This document shows, piece after piece, positions 1 through 8,133 of a stretch of DNA of 50,103 nucleotides. Both the position numbers and the translations under genes were made by a program. The DNA is taken from the NCBI GenBank assembly GCA_002390675.1, contig DGPZ01000085.1, positions 15,324-65,426 on the forward strand, given 5' to 3'. The notes beneath the pieces are model-generated. The model made no database searches. It saw nothing but the letters and a program-made list of their open reading frames with translations, and had not been told where the DNA came from. Every line of letters starts with the position of its first letter. Within the stretch, counting starts at the first letter, position 1. This DNA comes from Deltaproteobacteria bacterium UBA4427. Lineage in GTDB: Bacteria; Myxococcota_A; UBA9160; UBA4427.

Positions 1-1335
1 TGCCTTGTAGTAACCGTTTACCGCGTGATTCCAGACAGGTATACCGGCAATCGCCGTTTGAACTTGCTCGTTGTAAGCCGTTTGCCTTTCGGGCTTGACG
101 TCGACCCAGTCGACGCCGTCCTTAGCAAGGCTTTTTACATGACCCAGTACGTGAAGCGTTTGGTATTCGAGCATCTGTAGGATCGATCCGTTGTTCGTAT
201 TCGGTCCGTAGAGCATGAAGAGATTCGGAAACCCTGCCGTCGTCATACCGAGAAAGGCCGACGCGCCATCCGCCCATGCATCGTTGATATGCAGCCCCTC
301 GCGTCCGCGAACATCAAGAGCGGACAAGTATTTGGTTGCGGAAAATCCCGTGGCAAGAACTAGCAGGTCGACTTCACGTTCCTGACCATCCGACGTTACG
401 AGGCCGGTTTTGGTCACGTTTTGAATTACGTCCGTAACGAGTTCGAGGTTGGGTTCGTTGAAAGCCGGATAGAAGCGGTTTGAGACCAGGGGACGTTTCG
501 CGCCGTAGGGGTGATGAGCCCGAAGCTTTTCGCGAACCTCGGGATCCCGGACCTGGCTGCGGAGCATGTCGCCGTAGCCCTCGATCTCCTTCATGACGTC
601 CGTGTTCGCGAAGGTCATCCCTTCGTCTATGGTACGGAACATCTCGTCCCGCTTGGCCTCAAGTTCGGAAGGATCCGCTCGAAAGGCAGCGAGTTCCTCC
701 TCGGTATAGGGCTCATCCTCTTTGGGGATAACCCAGTTGGCCGTACGCTGAAAGAGGTGAACTTGTTTGGCGACATCGACAAGTTCGGGAACGATTTGCA
801 CCGCGCTTGCGGCGCTGCCGACGACACCGATCCGCTGGCCTTCTAGAGGGACGTTCCAATCCCATCTTGCCGAGTGGAAGCACGAACCTTCGAAGTCTGA
901 GAGACCTTTGAGGTCGGGGTAGGTGAGATCGTTGAACATTCCGACTGCAGAGACGACCACGTTCGCGTCGAAGGTATCCCCGGTCGCAAGGTCAATCTGC
1001 CAGCTTGCGGTGTCTTCCTGCCAGGCTGCGCGAGTCACTTCGGAGTCGAAGCGGCAATGGCCTAGCAAGTCGTACTTCTCCGCGATGCCTTCCATGTAGG
1101 CAAGCAACTCCGGTTGCGGCGCGTAGGGGCGGGTCCAATCGTATTTCTTCTCGAACGAGAATGAATATAGATACGAGGGAAGATCGACTGCGCAGCCCGG
1201 GTAGCGGTTGTGGTACCAGGTGCCTCCGACCCCTTGTCCTTTTTCAAGAATCACGAAGTCGTTAAAGCCTGCTTGCTTGAGACGGATGCCCATGCATAGG
1301 CCGCCGGGCCCCGCTCCGATGATCGCGATCTTCAT
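1..1335 (-). CDS. Flavin-containing monooxygenase, Baeyer-Villiger type (3' end outside window)
   Basis: This class B flavoprotein is expected to use FAD and NADPH to insert oxygen next to a ketone or to oxidise a heteroatom. The 445 codons visible begin at an ATG at 1335 and run off the left edge, so the C-terminus is missing. I see the FAD-binding GAGPGG at residues 7-12. The Baeyer-Villiger fingerprint FxGxxxHxxxWD lies at residues 148-159 (FEGSCFHSARWD). A second nucleotide-binding glycine motif (VVGSAASA) follows, and LATGF sits near the end of the visible part. It is followed upstream on the same strand by the Rieske oxygenase after 57 bases, so the two may be co-transcribed with the Rieske gene first. 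Ring ketones such as steroid ketones are plausible substrates, but the sequence does not fix one. Confidence 0.9.
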   Translation of the reverse strand, partial: MKIAIIGAGPGGLCMGIRLKQAGFNDFVILEKGQGVGGTWYHNRYPGCAVDLPSYLYSFSFEKKYDWTRPYAPQPELLAYMEGIAEKYDLLGHCRFDSEVTRAAWQEDTASWQIDLATGDTFDANVVVSAVGMFNDLTYPDLKGLSDFEGSCFHSARWDWNVPLEGQRIGVVGSAASAVQIVPELVDVAKQVHLFQRTANWVIPKEDEPYTEEELAAFRADPSELEAKRDEMFRTIDEGMTFANTDVMKEIEGYGDMLRSQVRDPEVREKLRAHHPYGAKRPLVSNRFYPAFNEPNLELVTDVIQNVTKTGLVTSDGQEREVDLLVLATGFSATKYLSALDVRGREGLHINDAWADGASAFLGMTTAGFPNLFMLYGPNTNNGSILQMLEYQTLHVLGHVKSLAKDGVDWVDVKPERQTAYNEQVQTAIAGIPVWNHAVNGYYKA

Positions 1336-1392
1336 ACGTTATGACTCTCTAATTTCGAGGGAAGTGATAAATGACAGTGCCAAGCGATAGAG

Positions 1393-2337
1393 CTAGGCAA
1401 CCGGGGAATAGAATTGCTTTGCCCACTTTCGGAATTCGACAAGCAGTGCGTCGGCTTCGCAGAAGACGGGTTCGGCACGATGGACCTTGTTGGTCCAAAT
1501 TCTCATGTCGTCGTAGACACCCTTGGTGATGTTGTCCATCCACTCTTCCCCTGCGATGTCGACGGAGTTGTTGGTCGTCGTGAGCGCCCATCGAGAGACC
1601 GTGGTGTTTCGATCGATCGGGGAGGTGGAGGTAAACATAAAAAGGCCTACCCCTGGGATGCCGGAGCTTTCGACTGTGCCGAGGCCGAGTCCCCAGGTCT
1701 CACGAAGGAGCTGCATGTCGAAGGTGCCGACTGGAGTTTCCTGGGTGCTGTAACTAACAGCATTTAGAACCCGGCCATCCTTTTCGAAGGAAATTTCGGT
1801 ATCCGGGGTGCCGCTCATTTTGTGGACGTATTCGAAGTGAACCGGATCGAGATTATTCTCGGCCATGTCCTGAATGTGAACGGGTACTTCGATCTCAAAA
1901 GTGCGAACCGGGGACCAGTCGGCGTCGCCGTACTGTGTGGCCGCAGGCACCTCCCAACTAGGCGCCTTCCCTTCAGCGTGGTGCCATACGAAGATCATAT
2001 GATTGAGTTCGCAGACATCCCACGCGCGGACACGAGCCTTCGCCGGAATGCGTGCGCAATACGGAATTTTCGCACACTCGCCGCTCTTGCCATCGTATTC
2101 CCAGCCATGGAAGGGGCATCGAACCGATTCGCCTTGGACCCGTCCGCCTTCGGCAAGATGGGCGCCGAGGTGAGGGCAGTAGGCGTCGAGTACGCGCGCT
2201 ACACCTGAACGGGTGCGGAATAACACCATGTCGTTTTCGAAGTACCGAATGCGTTGCACATCGCCGACGCCGAGGTCTTTGCTCCAGCCTACGGCGTACC
2301 AGCCATTAGGGATTCCGGGGGAGCCGCGGTCTTCCAT
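1393..2337 (-). CDS. Rieske 2Fe-2S ring-hydroxylating oxygenase, KshA-like
   Basis: This is the terminal oxygenase of a non-haem iron hydroxylase. The Rieske cluster ligands are C54-x-H56 and C74-x2-H77. The mononuclear iron site is visible as N161/N162, D164, H167 and H172 (DPVHFEYVH pattern). At 314 residues it is shorter than the roughly 380-residue ketosteroid 9-alpha-hydroxylase oxygenase (KshA) but has the same N-terminal GIPNGWYAVGWSKDL-like opening typical of that group. The ATG at 2337 has GAGG about nine bases upstream. No reductase partner is adjacent, so electrons must come from a protein encoded elsewhere. The neighbouring Baeyer-Villiger-type enzyme suggests a shared ring-oxidation route; a steroid or other polycyclic substrate is inference. 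Confidence 0.88.
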   Translation of the reverse strand: MEDRGSPGIPNGWYAVGWSKDLGVGDVQRIRYFENDMVLFRTRSGVARVLDAYCPHLGAHLAEGGRVQGESVRCPFHGWEYDGKSGECAKIPYCARIPAKARVRAWDVCELNHMIFVWHHAEGKAPSWEVPAATQYGDADWSPVRTFEIEVPVHIQDMAENNLDPVHFEYVHKMSGTPDTEISFEKDGRVLNAVSYSTQETPVGTFDMQLLRETWGLGLGTVESSGIPGVGLFMFTSTSPIDRNTTVSRWALTTTNNSVDIAGEEWMDNITKGVYDDMRIWTNKVHRAEPVFCEADALLVEFRKWAKQFYSPVA

Positions 2338-2484
2338 CTTGTCATCCTCATGTGGGCCATCGCAAAGGGAAGCGGAATGCCAACCGCGACGGCACTATGA
2401 CGGTAGCGATACGAGCACGGCGCGCGAGGGGGGTGGGACGTCCATGGAGATGAGGAAGGCGTCTATTCCCCTGCGATCCCTGCG

Positions 2485-3564
2485 CTATAACCCCGCGAAT
2501 TCCTTAAGCGCGGAACGCGGATCGAGGTCCTCAATTACGCATTGCGAGCGCTCGAGGAAAGATCGCGAGAGCAACTTGTTCTCTTCGGGTTCGTCCTCGG
2601 GAAATAGCACCAAGGGACAGGAAGCTGGCGCCGCATACGCTGCATGTACGCGATGCATCAGCCATGCATCGTCGAAGTCATAACTGTCTCCTCCCGCTTC
2701 GACGCGTGCTTCGAGATAGCGCCGGATCAGGTCCTGCTCGTGGGCGCGCCGGTTCTCGGGCGATAGGGCCATTGTGATGAAATACCCGACATCGCGCATA
2801 GGCGTACCCAGTTGAATCAAACCCCAGTCGAGAAAGCCAACGCGATCATTTTCGAGGAAAAGGTTGCCGACGTGGCTATCCCCTTGCAGCACCGTAGTTG
2901 GGCCACGGAGCCAGATTTCATCCAGAGCATCGCGATGATCGATATAAAGTTGGGCCATCTCGGCGTAGGGATCGCGGAGTTTGTCGCGATGATTGTCGAG
3001 ACCGAACTGAAGCATCCAGATCCCCATGTCGCTGGCCTCGTCCATTTTCGTAACCCATGGGGCCTCCCGCTGCCTCGTGCCTTCGTCACCGAAGTGAACA
3101 TGAAGCGCGGCATAGTCGGACATGGCCGCGAAGGCCTGGGCCACACTTATGCCGGTGGATGGGTTTGCTAGTTCACAGTCTGTGGGGCCGAGGTCTTCGA
3201 GGAGAAGTACAAAACTGCCATCGGCTTCGTCGAGTTCCGCGACATAGGGGCGAGGCACTCGCATGGGGACGTCGCTCGCGAGCGTTTGGTAGAAGAGCGC
3301 TTCCCGCCGCCCCATGCCTGTATCAAGAATCGTCTTTCGCCGCTCCGGATCGACGGGAAGCATCTTGAGAAAGAAGGTTTCGGGAAGCTCGCAGGGCTCT
3401 GCATAACTAACGCCGACGCGCGCATTCGAATTCGTTCCGTGATGAATTTCTAGGATTTCGACGGACGAAACGCGGGCGCTTGGATGACGCTTCGAGAGGG
3501 CAGTCGTCAGCCATTCTGGGGTTAACTCGGCGGGGTCACGGGGTAGGTTTGTCGTGGAAGTCAT
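2485..3564 (-). CDS. Phosphotransferase of the APH/ecdysteroid-kinase-like fold
   Basis: This 359-residue protein is a small-molecule kinase of the protein-kinase-like superfamily. The catalytic loop reads QGDSHVGNLF, the family's HGDxxxxN motif with Gln for the first His. The metal-binding FLDWG follows about ten residues later, and an FLKMLP segment near residue 65 could hold the ATP-binding lysine. Members of this group often sit beside lipid and steroid catabolic genes in actinobacteria and proteobacteria and resemble insect ecdysteroid kinases. It lies 147 bases upstream of the Rieske oxygenase on the same strand. The substrate is unknown; antibiotic resistance is not implied by the fold. 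Confidence 0.85.
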   Translation of the reverse strand: MTSTTNLPRDPAELTPEWLTTALSKRHPSARVSSVEILEIHHGTNSNARVGVSYAEPCELPETFFLKMLPVDPERRKTILDTGMGRREALFYQTLASDVPMRVPRPYVAELDEADGSFVLLLEDLGPTDCELANPSTGISVAQAFAAMSDYAALHVHFGDEGTRQREAPWVTKMDEASDMGIWMLQFGLDNHRDKLRDPYAEMAQLYIDHRDALDEIWLRGPTTVLQGDSHVGNLFLENDRVGFLDWGLIQLGTPMRDVGYFITMALSPENRRAHEQDLIRRYLEARVEAGGDSYDFDDAWLMHRVHAAYAAPASCPLVLFPEDEPEENKLLSRSFLERSQCVIEDLDPRSALKEFAGL

Positions 3565-3696
3565 GCTTCGACGTTAGCGAGGGGAAGCGATAAGCACATC
3601 GTGCGCCTCCGGCCCGTAGGAGCAGGGCCCGATCGTAAAGAAGCGAGGGCGTGAGGTCTATTCGAGACCATTCGCCGTCCTCCTTTGAGGCCTTCC

Positions 3697-3858
3697 ATGA
3701 AATGCCCGGCCACGAGTCTCCTTGGACTGCTCTCGGCGATTTTGCTCGCAGGATGTTCCGAGGAACCCGCTCCTACGCGTTCCGTTTCCTACGGCTCGGG
3801 CATCCTCCAAATGGTCGTCTCCAACCGCTGGGAGATTTGGTCCGAAGCTCAACGATGA
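3697..3858 (+). CDS. Short putative lipoprotein, possibly frameshifted
   Basis: Between the kinase and the TetR gene lie about 430 bases (3565-3997) with no long clear gene. This frame starts at an ATG preceded by GAGG at a six-base spacing. It encodes a 53-residue protein with a short basic start, a hydrophobic stretch and a lipobox ILLAGC ending at Cys20, so signal peptidase II processing is likely. It stops at 3856-3858, but the +1 frame stays open for about 100 bases more to 3964 and reads like coding sequence (NDERDQQVYSRKVVFQVRLH and beyond). Either this is a very short lipoprotein or a slightly longer one broken by a single frameshift. I recognise no family. The rest of 3565-3997 shows nothing else I can support. 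Confidence 0.4.
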   Translation: MKCPATSLLGLLSAILLAGCSEEPAPTRSVSYGSGILQMVVSNRWEIWSEAQR

Positions 3859-3997
3859 GCGGGATCAGCAGGTCTACTCTCGCAAGGTTGTTTTTCAGGT
3901 ACGGCTTCATGCCGCCGGAGGGCTGTGCGGACCCAAGGCCTGCGTCCCTCATTCAAGCGCTTAGTCAAAGAATCGGCGATACGAAGATTCTGAACGC

Positions 3998-4633
3998 CTA
4001 ATCTCCGATGGTGCCGACGGCTGCGCGAATTAGACCTACGACGGCATTAATGATGCGTGGGTCATCTGGGAAGCGCGCATCATTTCGGTAGGCGCGTCCT
4101 GAGTAGTCGGATTGAAGCTGGCATACGACGTCTGCGGTTGCTTGGACATCAAGGTTTTCTCTGAATGCGCCGTCGGCGATCCCTTGTTCGAGGATGCTTG
4201 CGACGAGATCGCGATGCGGCTGAATTCGGTCGCGTCCCGTTGACTGGAGTCGTGCTAGTTGAAGCTCAGGATCGTCACGAATCAAGGCCGGAAGAAGGGG
4301 GTGCGTTCTGCAGAACTCGACCGACCGTCGAAACATGCCTTCCAGGGCAGCCGGCGCGCTTTCGTATTCCCGAGGAACCATCTCCCTAACCCAGTCCCGC
4401 AGAGTTTCTTCGAGCACGCGCTCGACCAGGTCCTCTTTATTGCGAAAAAACTGGTAAAGCAGCCCGTTTGAGACCCCCGCACGTCGCGCAATCTCGGTCA
4501 CTGTCGCCCGGGCGTACCCGAGCTCACCTAGGCAAGCTTGTGCCGCCTCGAGAATTCGCTCGCGCTTTCGCTCGCTCTCGGCCTGCCTGCGCCCGAGCAC
4601 GGAATCGACGATTGCCTGTGTAGGAGCGGTCAT
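3998..4633 (-). CDS. TetR/AcrR-family transcriptional regulator
   Basis: This 211-residue regulator has an N-terminal helix-turn-helix at about residues 44-63 (TVTEIARRAGVSNGLLYQFF), followed by a variable ligand-binding helical domain, as in the family. I placed the start at the ATG at 4633, which has GAAAGA about eight bases upstream; the frame is open 14 codons further, but that adds an unlikely leader. It is transcribed away from the amidohydrolase gene. A near-perfect inverted repeat sits in the shared 158-base AT-rich gap, which is the classic arrangement for a repressor that controls itself and its divergent neighbour. The ligand is unknown. Confidence 0.93.
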   Translation of the reverse strand: MTAPTQAIVDSVLGRRQAESERKRERILEAAQACLGELGYARATVTEIARRAGVSNGLLYQFFRNKEDLVERVLEETLRDWVREMVPREYESAPAALEGMFRRSVEFCRTHPLLPALIRDDPELQLARLQSTGRDRIQPHRDLVASILEQGIADGAFRENLDVQATADVVCQLQSDYSGRAYRNDARFPDDPRIINAVVGLIRAAVGTIGD

Positions 4634-4696
4634 GTGGCGATCTTTCTGCGTGTGCGAAATGGGGTAGCGCCGCACGCAACGGCCATTGGATGAAAT

Positions 4697-4715
4697 ATTA
4701 ATATCAGATATTCAT
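4697..4715. promoter_or_regulatory. Inverted repeat, likely TetR operator
   Basis: ATTAATATCAGATATTCAT is a 19-base inverted repeat with a single-base centre and one mismatched pair; the inner 13 bases (AATATC-A-GATATT) are perfect. It lies between the divergent TetR and amidohydrolase genes, against the predicted -35 element of the amidohydrolase promoter, so a bound repressor would block RNA polymerase. Assignment to the adjacent TetR protein is inference from position. Confidence 0.55.
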
Positions 4716-4743
4716 TGAAAAAAATAGTAAAATTGTTCATTAT
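4715..4743 (+). promoter_or_regulatory. Predicted sigma-70-type promoter of the amidohydrolase gene
   Basis: TTGAAA at 4715-4720 and CATTAT at 4738-4743 are separated by 17 bases in a markedly AT-rich stretch of an otherwise GC-rich window. The start codon of the amidohydrolase is about 49 bases downstream. On the opposite strand the same stretch contains a TATAAT (4744 to 4739) that could serve the TetR gene. Both calls rest only on consensus likeness and position. Confidence 0.4.
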
Positions 4744-4791
4744 AAGGTTTGCCGGGACCCGTTGGGCCCGGACATAACGGAGGATTCCCCC

Positions 4792-5970
4792 ATGGCCGAT
4801 CTGACTTTCAAGGCGTTCGACGCCGACCATCACTACTACGAAGCCGAAGACGCATTTACCCGACATATCGATCGACGTATGAAGAGGCGCTGCATGGATT
4901 GGGCGATTGTTGGCGGCAAGAAGCGCCTACTCGTCGGTGGTAAGGTGAACAGCTTCATCCCGAACCCGACGTTCGACCCGGTTGCTAAGCCGGGCATCCT
5001 CGACGAGTACTTCCGCGGTCGAAACCCGGAGAACAAGGGGATCATCGAGCTCTTCGGAGAACTCGATCCGATTAACCCCGCCTATCGTGACCGCGACGCG
5101 CGCATTAAGCAGCTTGATACGCAGGGCCTCGATGGTTGCTGGCTCTTCCCGACCCTCGCCGTCGGAATGGAAGCGTCCCTTGAACATGATCCCGAAGCGA
5201 TGTGCGCGGCGTTCCGTGCTTTTAATCGCTGGATGCTTGAAGACTGGGGCTTCTCCTATCAGGACCGCATCTTCGCAGCACCCTATATCCCGCTATGCGA
5301 TCCCGAATGGGCGGTCGAAGAGTTGGAATGGGCGATCGCGAACGGCGCGAAGATGGTCTCGCAAACGCCTGGTCGCGTGCGTGGTACGCAGCACGGTTCG
5401 CCGGGTGATGGCATTTACGATCCCTTCTGGGCGCGCATGGCTGAAGCGAATATGACGTTAGGCATTCACTCGGGTGACGCGAGCTACAACCAGTTCGCGG
5501 ATCAGTTCGGTGTCGGCGGCACGTTCAAGGCCTTCGATTTCGATCCGCTTCGAATCGCCATGTCCGCTTCGCCGATTGCCGACAAGCTGGCGGCCATGAC
5601 GTGTCACGGTGTCTTTACGAGGCACCCCCAGCTTCGCGTCGCAACGGTGGAATGCGGCAGTAATTGGGTGGGGCCTTTGATTAAGCGCCTCGAGAAAGTC
5701 TACGGCCAGATGCCCATGTTCTTCCAAGCTGACCCGGTCGAGCAGTTCAAGCGGAACGTCTGGGTCGCGCCCTACTACGAGGACGATCTCCCGGGTCTCA
5801 AGGACGCGATTGGTGCTGATCACGTGCTCTTCGGCTCCGACTATCCCCATGCAGAGGGCCTGGCCGAACCGACGGACTTCATCAACGATTGCGCCAGCTT
5901 CTCGGATTCGGAGATCCAGCTCGTGATGCGTGAGAACGCGATGGGCTTGCTGCAGCCGGCCTCGATCTGA
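4792..5970 (+). CDS. Amidohydrolase-family (Amidohydro_2) metal-dependent hydrolase
   Basis: This 392-residue TIM-barrel enzyme belongs to the amidohydrolase-related group that includes ACMSD-like decarboxylases and hydrolases. The N-terminal DADHHYYE supplies the first metal-binding His cluster. Further candidate ligands are HSGDAS in the middle, a CHGVFTRHP segment and the late GSDYPHAEG aspartate motif typical of the fold. The ATG at 4792 is preceded by GGAGG at an eight-base spacing, which favours it over an in-frame ATG 30 bases upstream. It is a single-gene unit divergent from a TetR regulator and ended by a strong terminator. Homologues of this type are common in aromatic and steroid degraders; hydrolysis versus decarboxylation cannot be told from sequence alone. 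Confidence 0.92.
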   Translation: MADLTFKAFDADHHYYEAEDAFTRHIDRRMKRRCMDWAIVGGKKRLLVGGKVNSFIPNPTFDPVAKPGILDEYFRGRNPENKGIIELFGELDPINPAYRDRDARIKQLDTQGLDGCWLFPTLAVGMEASLEHDPEAMCAAFRAFNRWMLEDWGFSYQDRIFAAPYIPLCDPEWAVEELEWAIANGAKMVSQTPGRVRGTQHGSPGDGIYDPFWARMAEANMTLGIHSGDASYNQFADQFGVGGTFKAFDFDPLRIAMSASPIADKLAAMTCHGVFTRHPQLRVATVECGSNWVGPLIKRLEKVYGQMPMFFQADPVEQFKRNVWVAPYYEDDLPGLKDAIGADHVLFGSDYPHAEGLAEPTDFINDCASFSDSEIQLVMRENAMGLLQPASI

Positions 5971-6016
5971 AATTTAGCGTTCGGGTAATGCGCCTTCGTG
6001 GCGCGCCCAATAGATG

Positions 6017-6048
6017 CGCGCGGGACTTCGGTCTCGCGCGTTTTTTTT
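6017..6048 (+). terminator. Rho-independent terminator after the amidohydrolase gene
   Basis: A ten-pair stem (CGCGCGGGAC against GTCTCGCGCG, with one G-U pair) closed by a TTCG tetraloop is followed by eight T residues at 6041-6048. It lies 47 bases past the amidohydrolase stop codon. This is the clearest intrinsic terminator in the window. Confidence 0.93.
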
Positions 6049-6200
6049 AATAGATGGGGATGAACGGCTCGCTCGTCACATTGCCGCGTTTCTATAGAGC
6101 CGGGACAATTTCGGGCAAACGGCAGGGTGCGCGGTCGGCTTGAATGCATGAGCGGTGCAGGAGCGCGAAGCGCGCGAGAACTCGTCGGTCATAGAGGCTG

Positions 6201-7871
6201 CTAGCCTCGTTCAAGCCATTTCTTGGCCGCTTCGAGGCGCTTGGCGAGCTGGCCGACGGTCGCTTCCGTGACGCGCTTCAATCCTACGCGGCGATTGAGC
6301 TCGGCGTTCACCTGGGCGTGGCCGACGCCCGTTTTGTGAACGAGAGCGCGGACGATCGCGCTGTTCTGCTCCCTGAGCTGTCGCTTCTTCGTACGCGGCG
6401 ACTGAGCGATGACAGGACTCGGTTCAGGCGTTGGCAAGGGGCCGTCGAATTCTTGGGCGGAAAGCGAGAAGGGTGCAGGGGTCGGCGCCTCGTCGTCTTC
6501 TTCACCGACCAAGCCCGGAATCGCGTCATCGTCATCGTCGCCGGAATCGGTCTCGACTAACGGCGCTACATCCAATGGATTCCCGTGCTCATCGAGCGGG
6601 ACCGCCGAGATGGCCGAGAAAAGCGAGAGCTGATCTAGTTCAGGCGCCGCGCGCTCTTCGTTAGGTTCATCAAAGAGGTCATCATCGTCGCGATCAGGCT
6701 TTCGAAGACTATGGCGTCTCTGTTCGGCGATCCCGGCGGCGAAGGTTCGCAGTCGCACGTCGTCGGGAATGAACATATAGGCACGCTGCTGCTTAACGCC
6801 ATCAGTGGTTCGCACGAGGCGGCCGACCGCCTGCCGAAAGAAGAGATCGGTAATTGTGTTAGTTGCGTACACGCCGACTTTGAGCCGCGGGATGTCGACG
6901 CCTTCTGAGACCATCCGCACGGCGACGATCCAGGGGTCGCTGCTATCGGTGAATTCGGAGATTTTTCGGGAGGCGCCGGGGTCGTCGGAGGTTGCGATCG
7001 TGGGTTGCACGCCGGCGCGCTCTTTGAGCACTTTGGCGATCCCGCGCGCATGATCTTGATCGATCGCGATGACCAGGCCGGCGGCGCGTGGGTCAGATTG
7101 GCGCAGGTGCATGACCTGGCGATGGGCCTTCATCAGAACGGCGGGAAGCCATTCGCCCTCGATGTCCAAGGCGGTTCTAAGGCGCTGGCTCGAGAGTGTG
7201 CGTCCGACAGCATCGTCGAAGCTTGCGGCATGGGTCGACCCATCCGGCGACGTCCATTCCATATGTCCGTTGATTCGTGGGAAATAGACGGGGCGGACAA
7301 CCTTGCGGTCGCGGAGCGCCTCGCCGTAGCCGTATTCGTAGTCCGCGTGGGCTTCTTCGCCGACATATCGGACGAAGGGGATCGCACTTTGATCCGATCG
7401 AAAGGGAGTGCCCGAAAGGCAAAGCCGTACGGGTGCCTGCTCGAAGGCGGTTCGGATCCCATCGCCCCATGACCTTGCATCCGCTGCGTGATGGACCTCG
7501 TCGAGGACGACGAAAGCCTGGGACACGAGTCGCCGTAGCGCTCCGGGATTTGCAGCGACTTGTTGATAGGTGACCGCAACACCATGAACGTCTGAGGGCA
7601 GCGTACCGTCGGAGGAGGACCACTCGGGATCGAGATGGATGTCCAACTTCTCGGCGGCGACCGCCCACTGGAGCTTGAGATGTTGCGTGGGAACGACGAT
7701 CACGCATCGCCGCACCTCCCGCCGAACCAAGGCGCGACGAATCGCACCGAGCGCGAAGGTTGTCTTCCCGGCGCCGGGTGTCGCCACCGCGAGAAAACTC
7801 GAGTGGACGCGCGCCTCGAGTTTCGCGAGCGCTTCTTTCTGCCAGGCACGAAAGCGGATGGGCGCCGCCAC
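6201..7871 (-). CDS. SF2 DEAD/DEAH-box helicase with a putative sliding-clamp-binding motif
   Basis: This ATP-dependent nucleic-acid helicase or translocase is 556 residues from a GTG at 7871, which has GAGGTGG seven bases upstream. An ATG at 7949 in the same frame would add a hydrophobic leader that looks spurious. The Walker A is at residues 30-38 (ATPGAGKTT), motif II DEVHHA at 124-129, motif III SGTPFRSD at 153-160 and the arginine-finger motif QAVGRLVRT around 347-355. After the helicase core comes an acidic, proline-rich, probably disordered region (about 393-490). It contains QLSLF at 414-418, matching the consensus peptide that binds the DNA polymerase beta clamp. A basic helical C-terminus follows. 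It stands alone, so a role in replication-linked repair is inference from the clamp motif. Confidence 0.88.
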   Translation of the reverse strand: MAAPIRFRAWQKEALAKLEARVHSSFLAVATPGAGKTTFALGAIRRALVRREVRRCVIVVPTQHLKLQWAVAAEKLDIHLDPEWSSSDGTLPSDVHGVAVTYQQVAANPGALRRLVSQAFVVLDEVHHAADARSWGDGIRTAFEQAPVRLCLSGTPFRSDQSAIPFVRYVGEEAHADYEYGYGEALRDRKVVRPVYFPRINGHMEWTSPDGSTHAASFDDAVGRTLSSQRLRTALDIEGEWLPAVLMKAHRQVMHLRQSDPRAAGLVIAIDQDHARGIAKVLKERAGVQPTIATSDDPGASRKISEFTDSSDPWIVAVRMVSEGVDIPRLKVGVYATNTITDLFFRQAVGRLVRTTDGVKQQRAYMFIPDDVRLRTFAAGIAEQRRHSLRKPDRDDDDLFDEPNEERAAPELDQLSLFSAISAVPLDEHGNPLDVAPLVETDSGDDDDDAIPGLVGEEDDEAPTPAPFSLSAQEFDGPLPTPEPSPVIAQSPRTKKRQLREQNSAIVRALVHKTGVGHAQVNAELNRRVGLKRVTEATVGQLAKRLEAAKKWLERG

Positions 7872-8133
7872 GACGGGCCACCTCGGAGCTCCCACTGTGA
7901 TCAAAGCCGCTGCTGTAAATACAACTGAAACAACAAGGCGGAAACACAACGGGAACGCAATAAAAGGGAAGCACTTGGGGGGAGGGCGCGACCGGTTAGA
8001 CGGCTTGCAACTCTAGCATGAACCCGAACGCGCAATCACGTAGCGTTCAGGAGTTCGCGAAAACCTTTGCAAAAAGTGAGATCGCTTGGGGCAAACACTG
8101 GATGAAAATGACAAAGAGTGGGAGGGGAAAGAG

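Noticed and set aside
2485..3564. Kinase as an aminoglycoside-resistance gene
   Set aside because: The fold is shared, but the motifs and neighbourhood fit the ecdysteroid-kinase-like metabolic group better; no resistance island markers are present.
3651..4001. 116-codon plus-strand frame overlapping the putative lipoprotein
   Set aside because: Lacks a signal, domain or ribosome site; the lipoprotein frame has both a ribosome site and a lipobox.
7177..7974. 265-codon minus-strand frame overlapping the helicase gene
   Set aside because: Same strand but another frame; Arg/Ser-rich and without motifs, while the helicase frame holds all conserved motifs.
8026..8048. GAACGC/GCGTTC inverted repeat upstream of the MaoC gene
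   Set aside because: Only six pairs with an eleven-base loop; expected by chance in GC-rich DNA.
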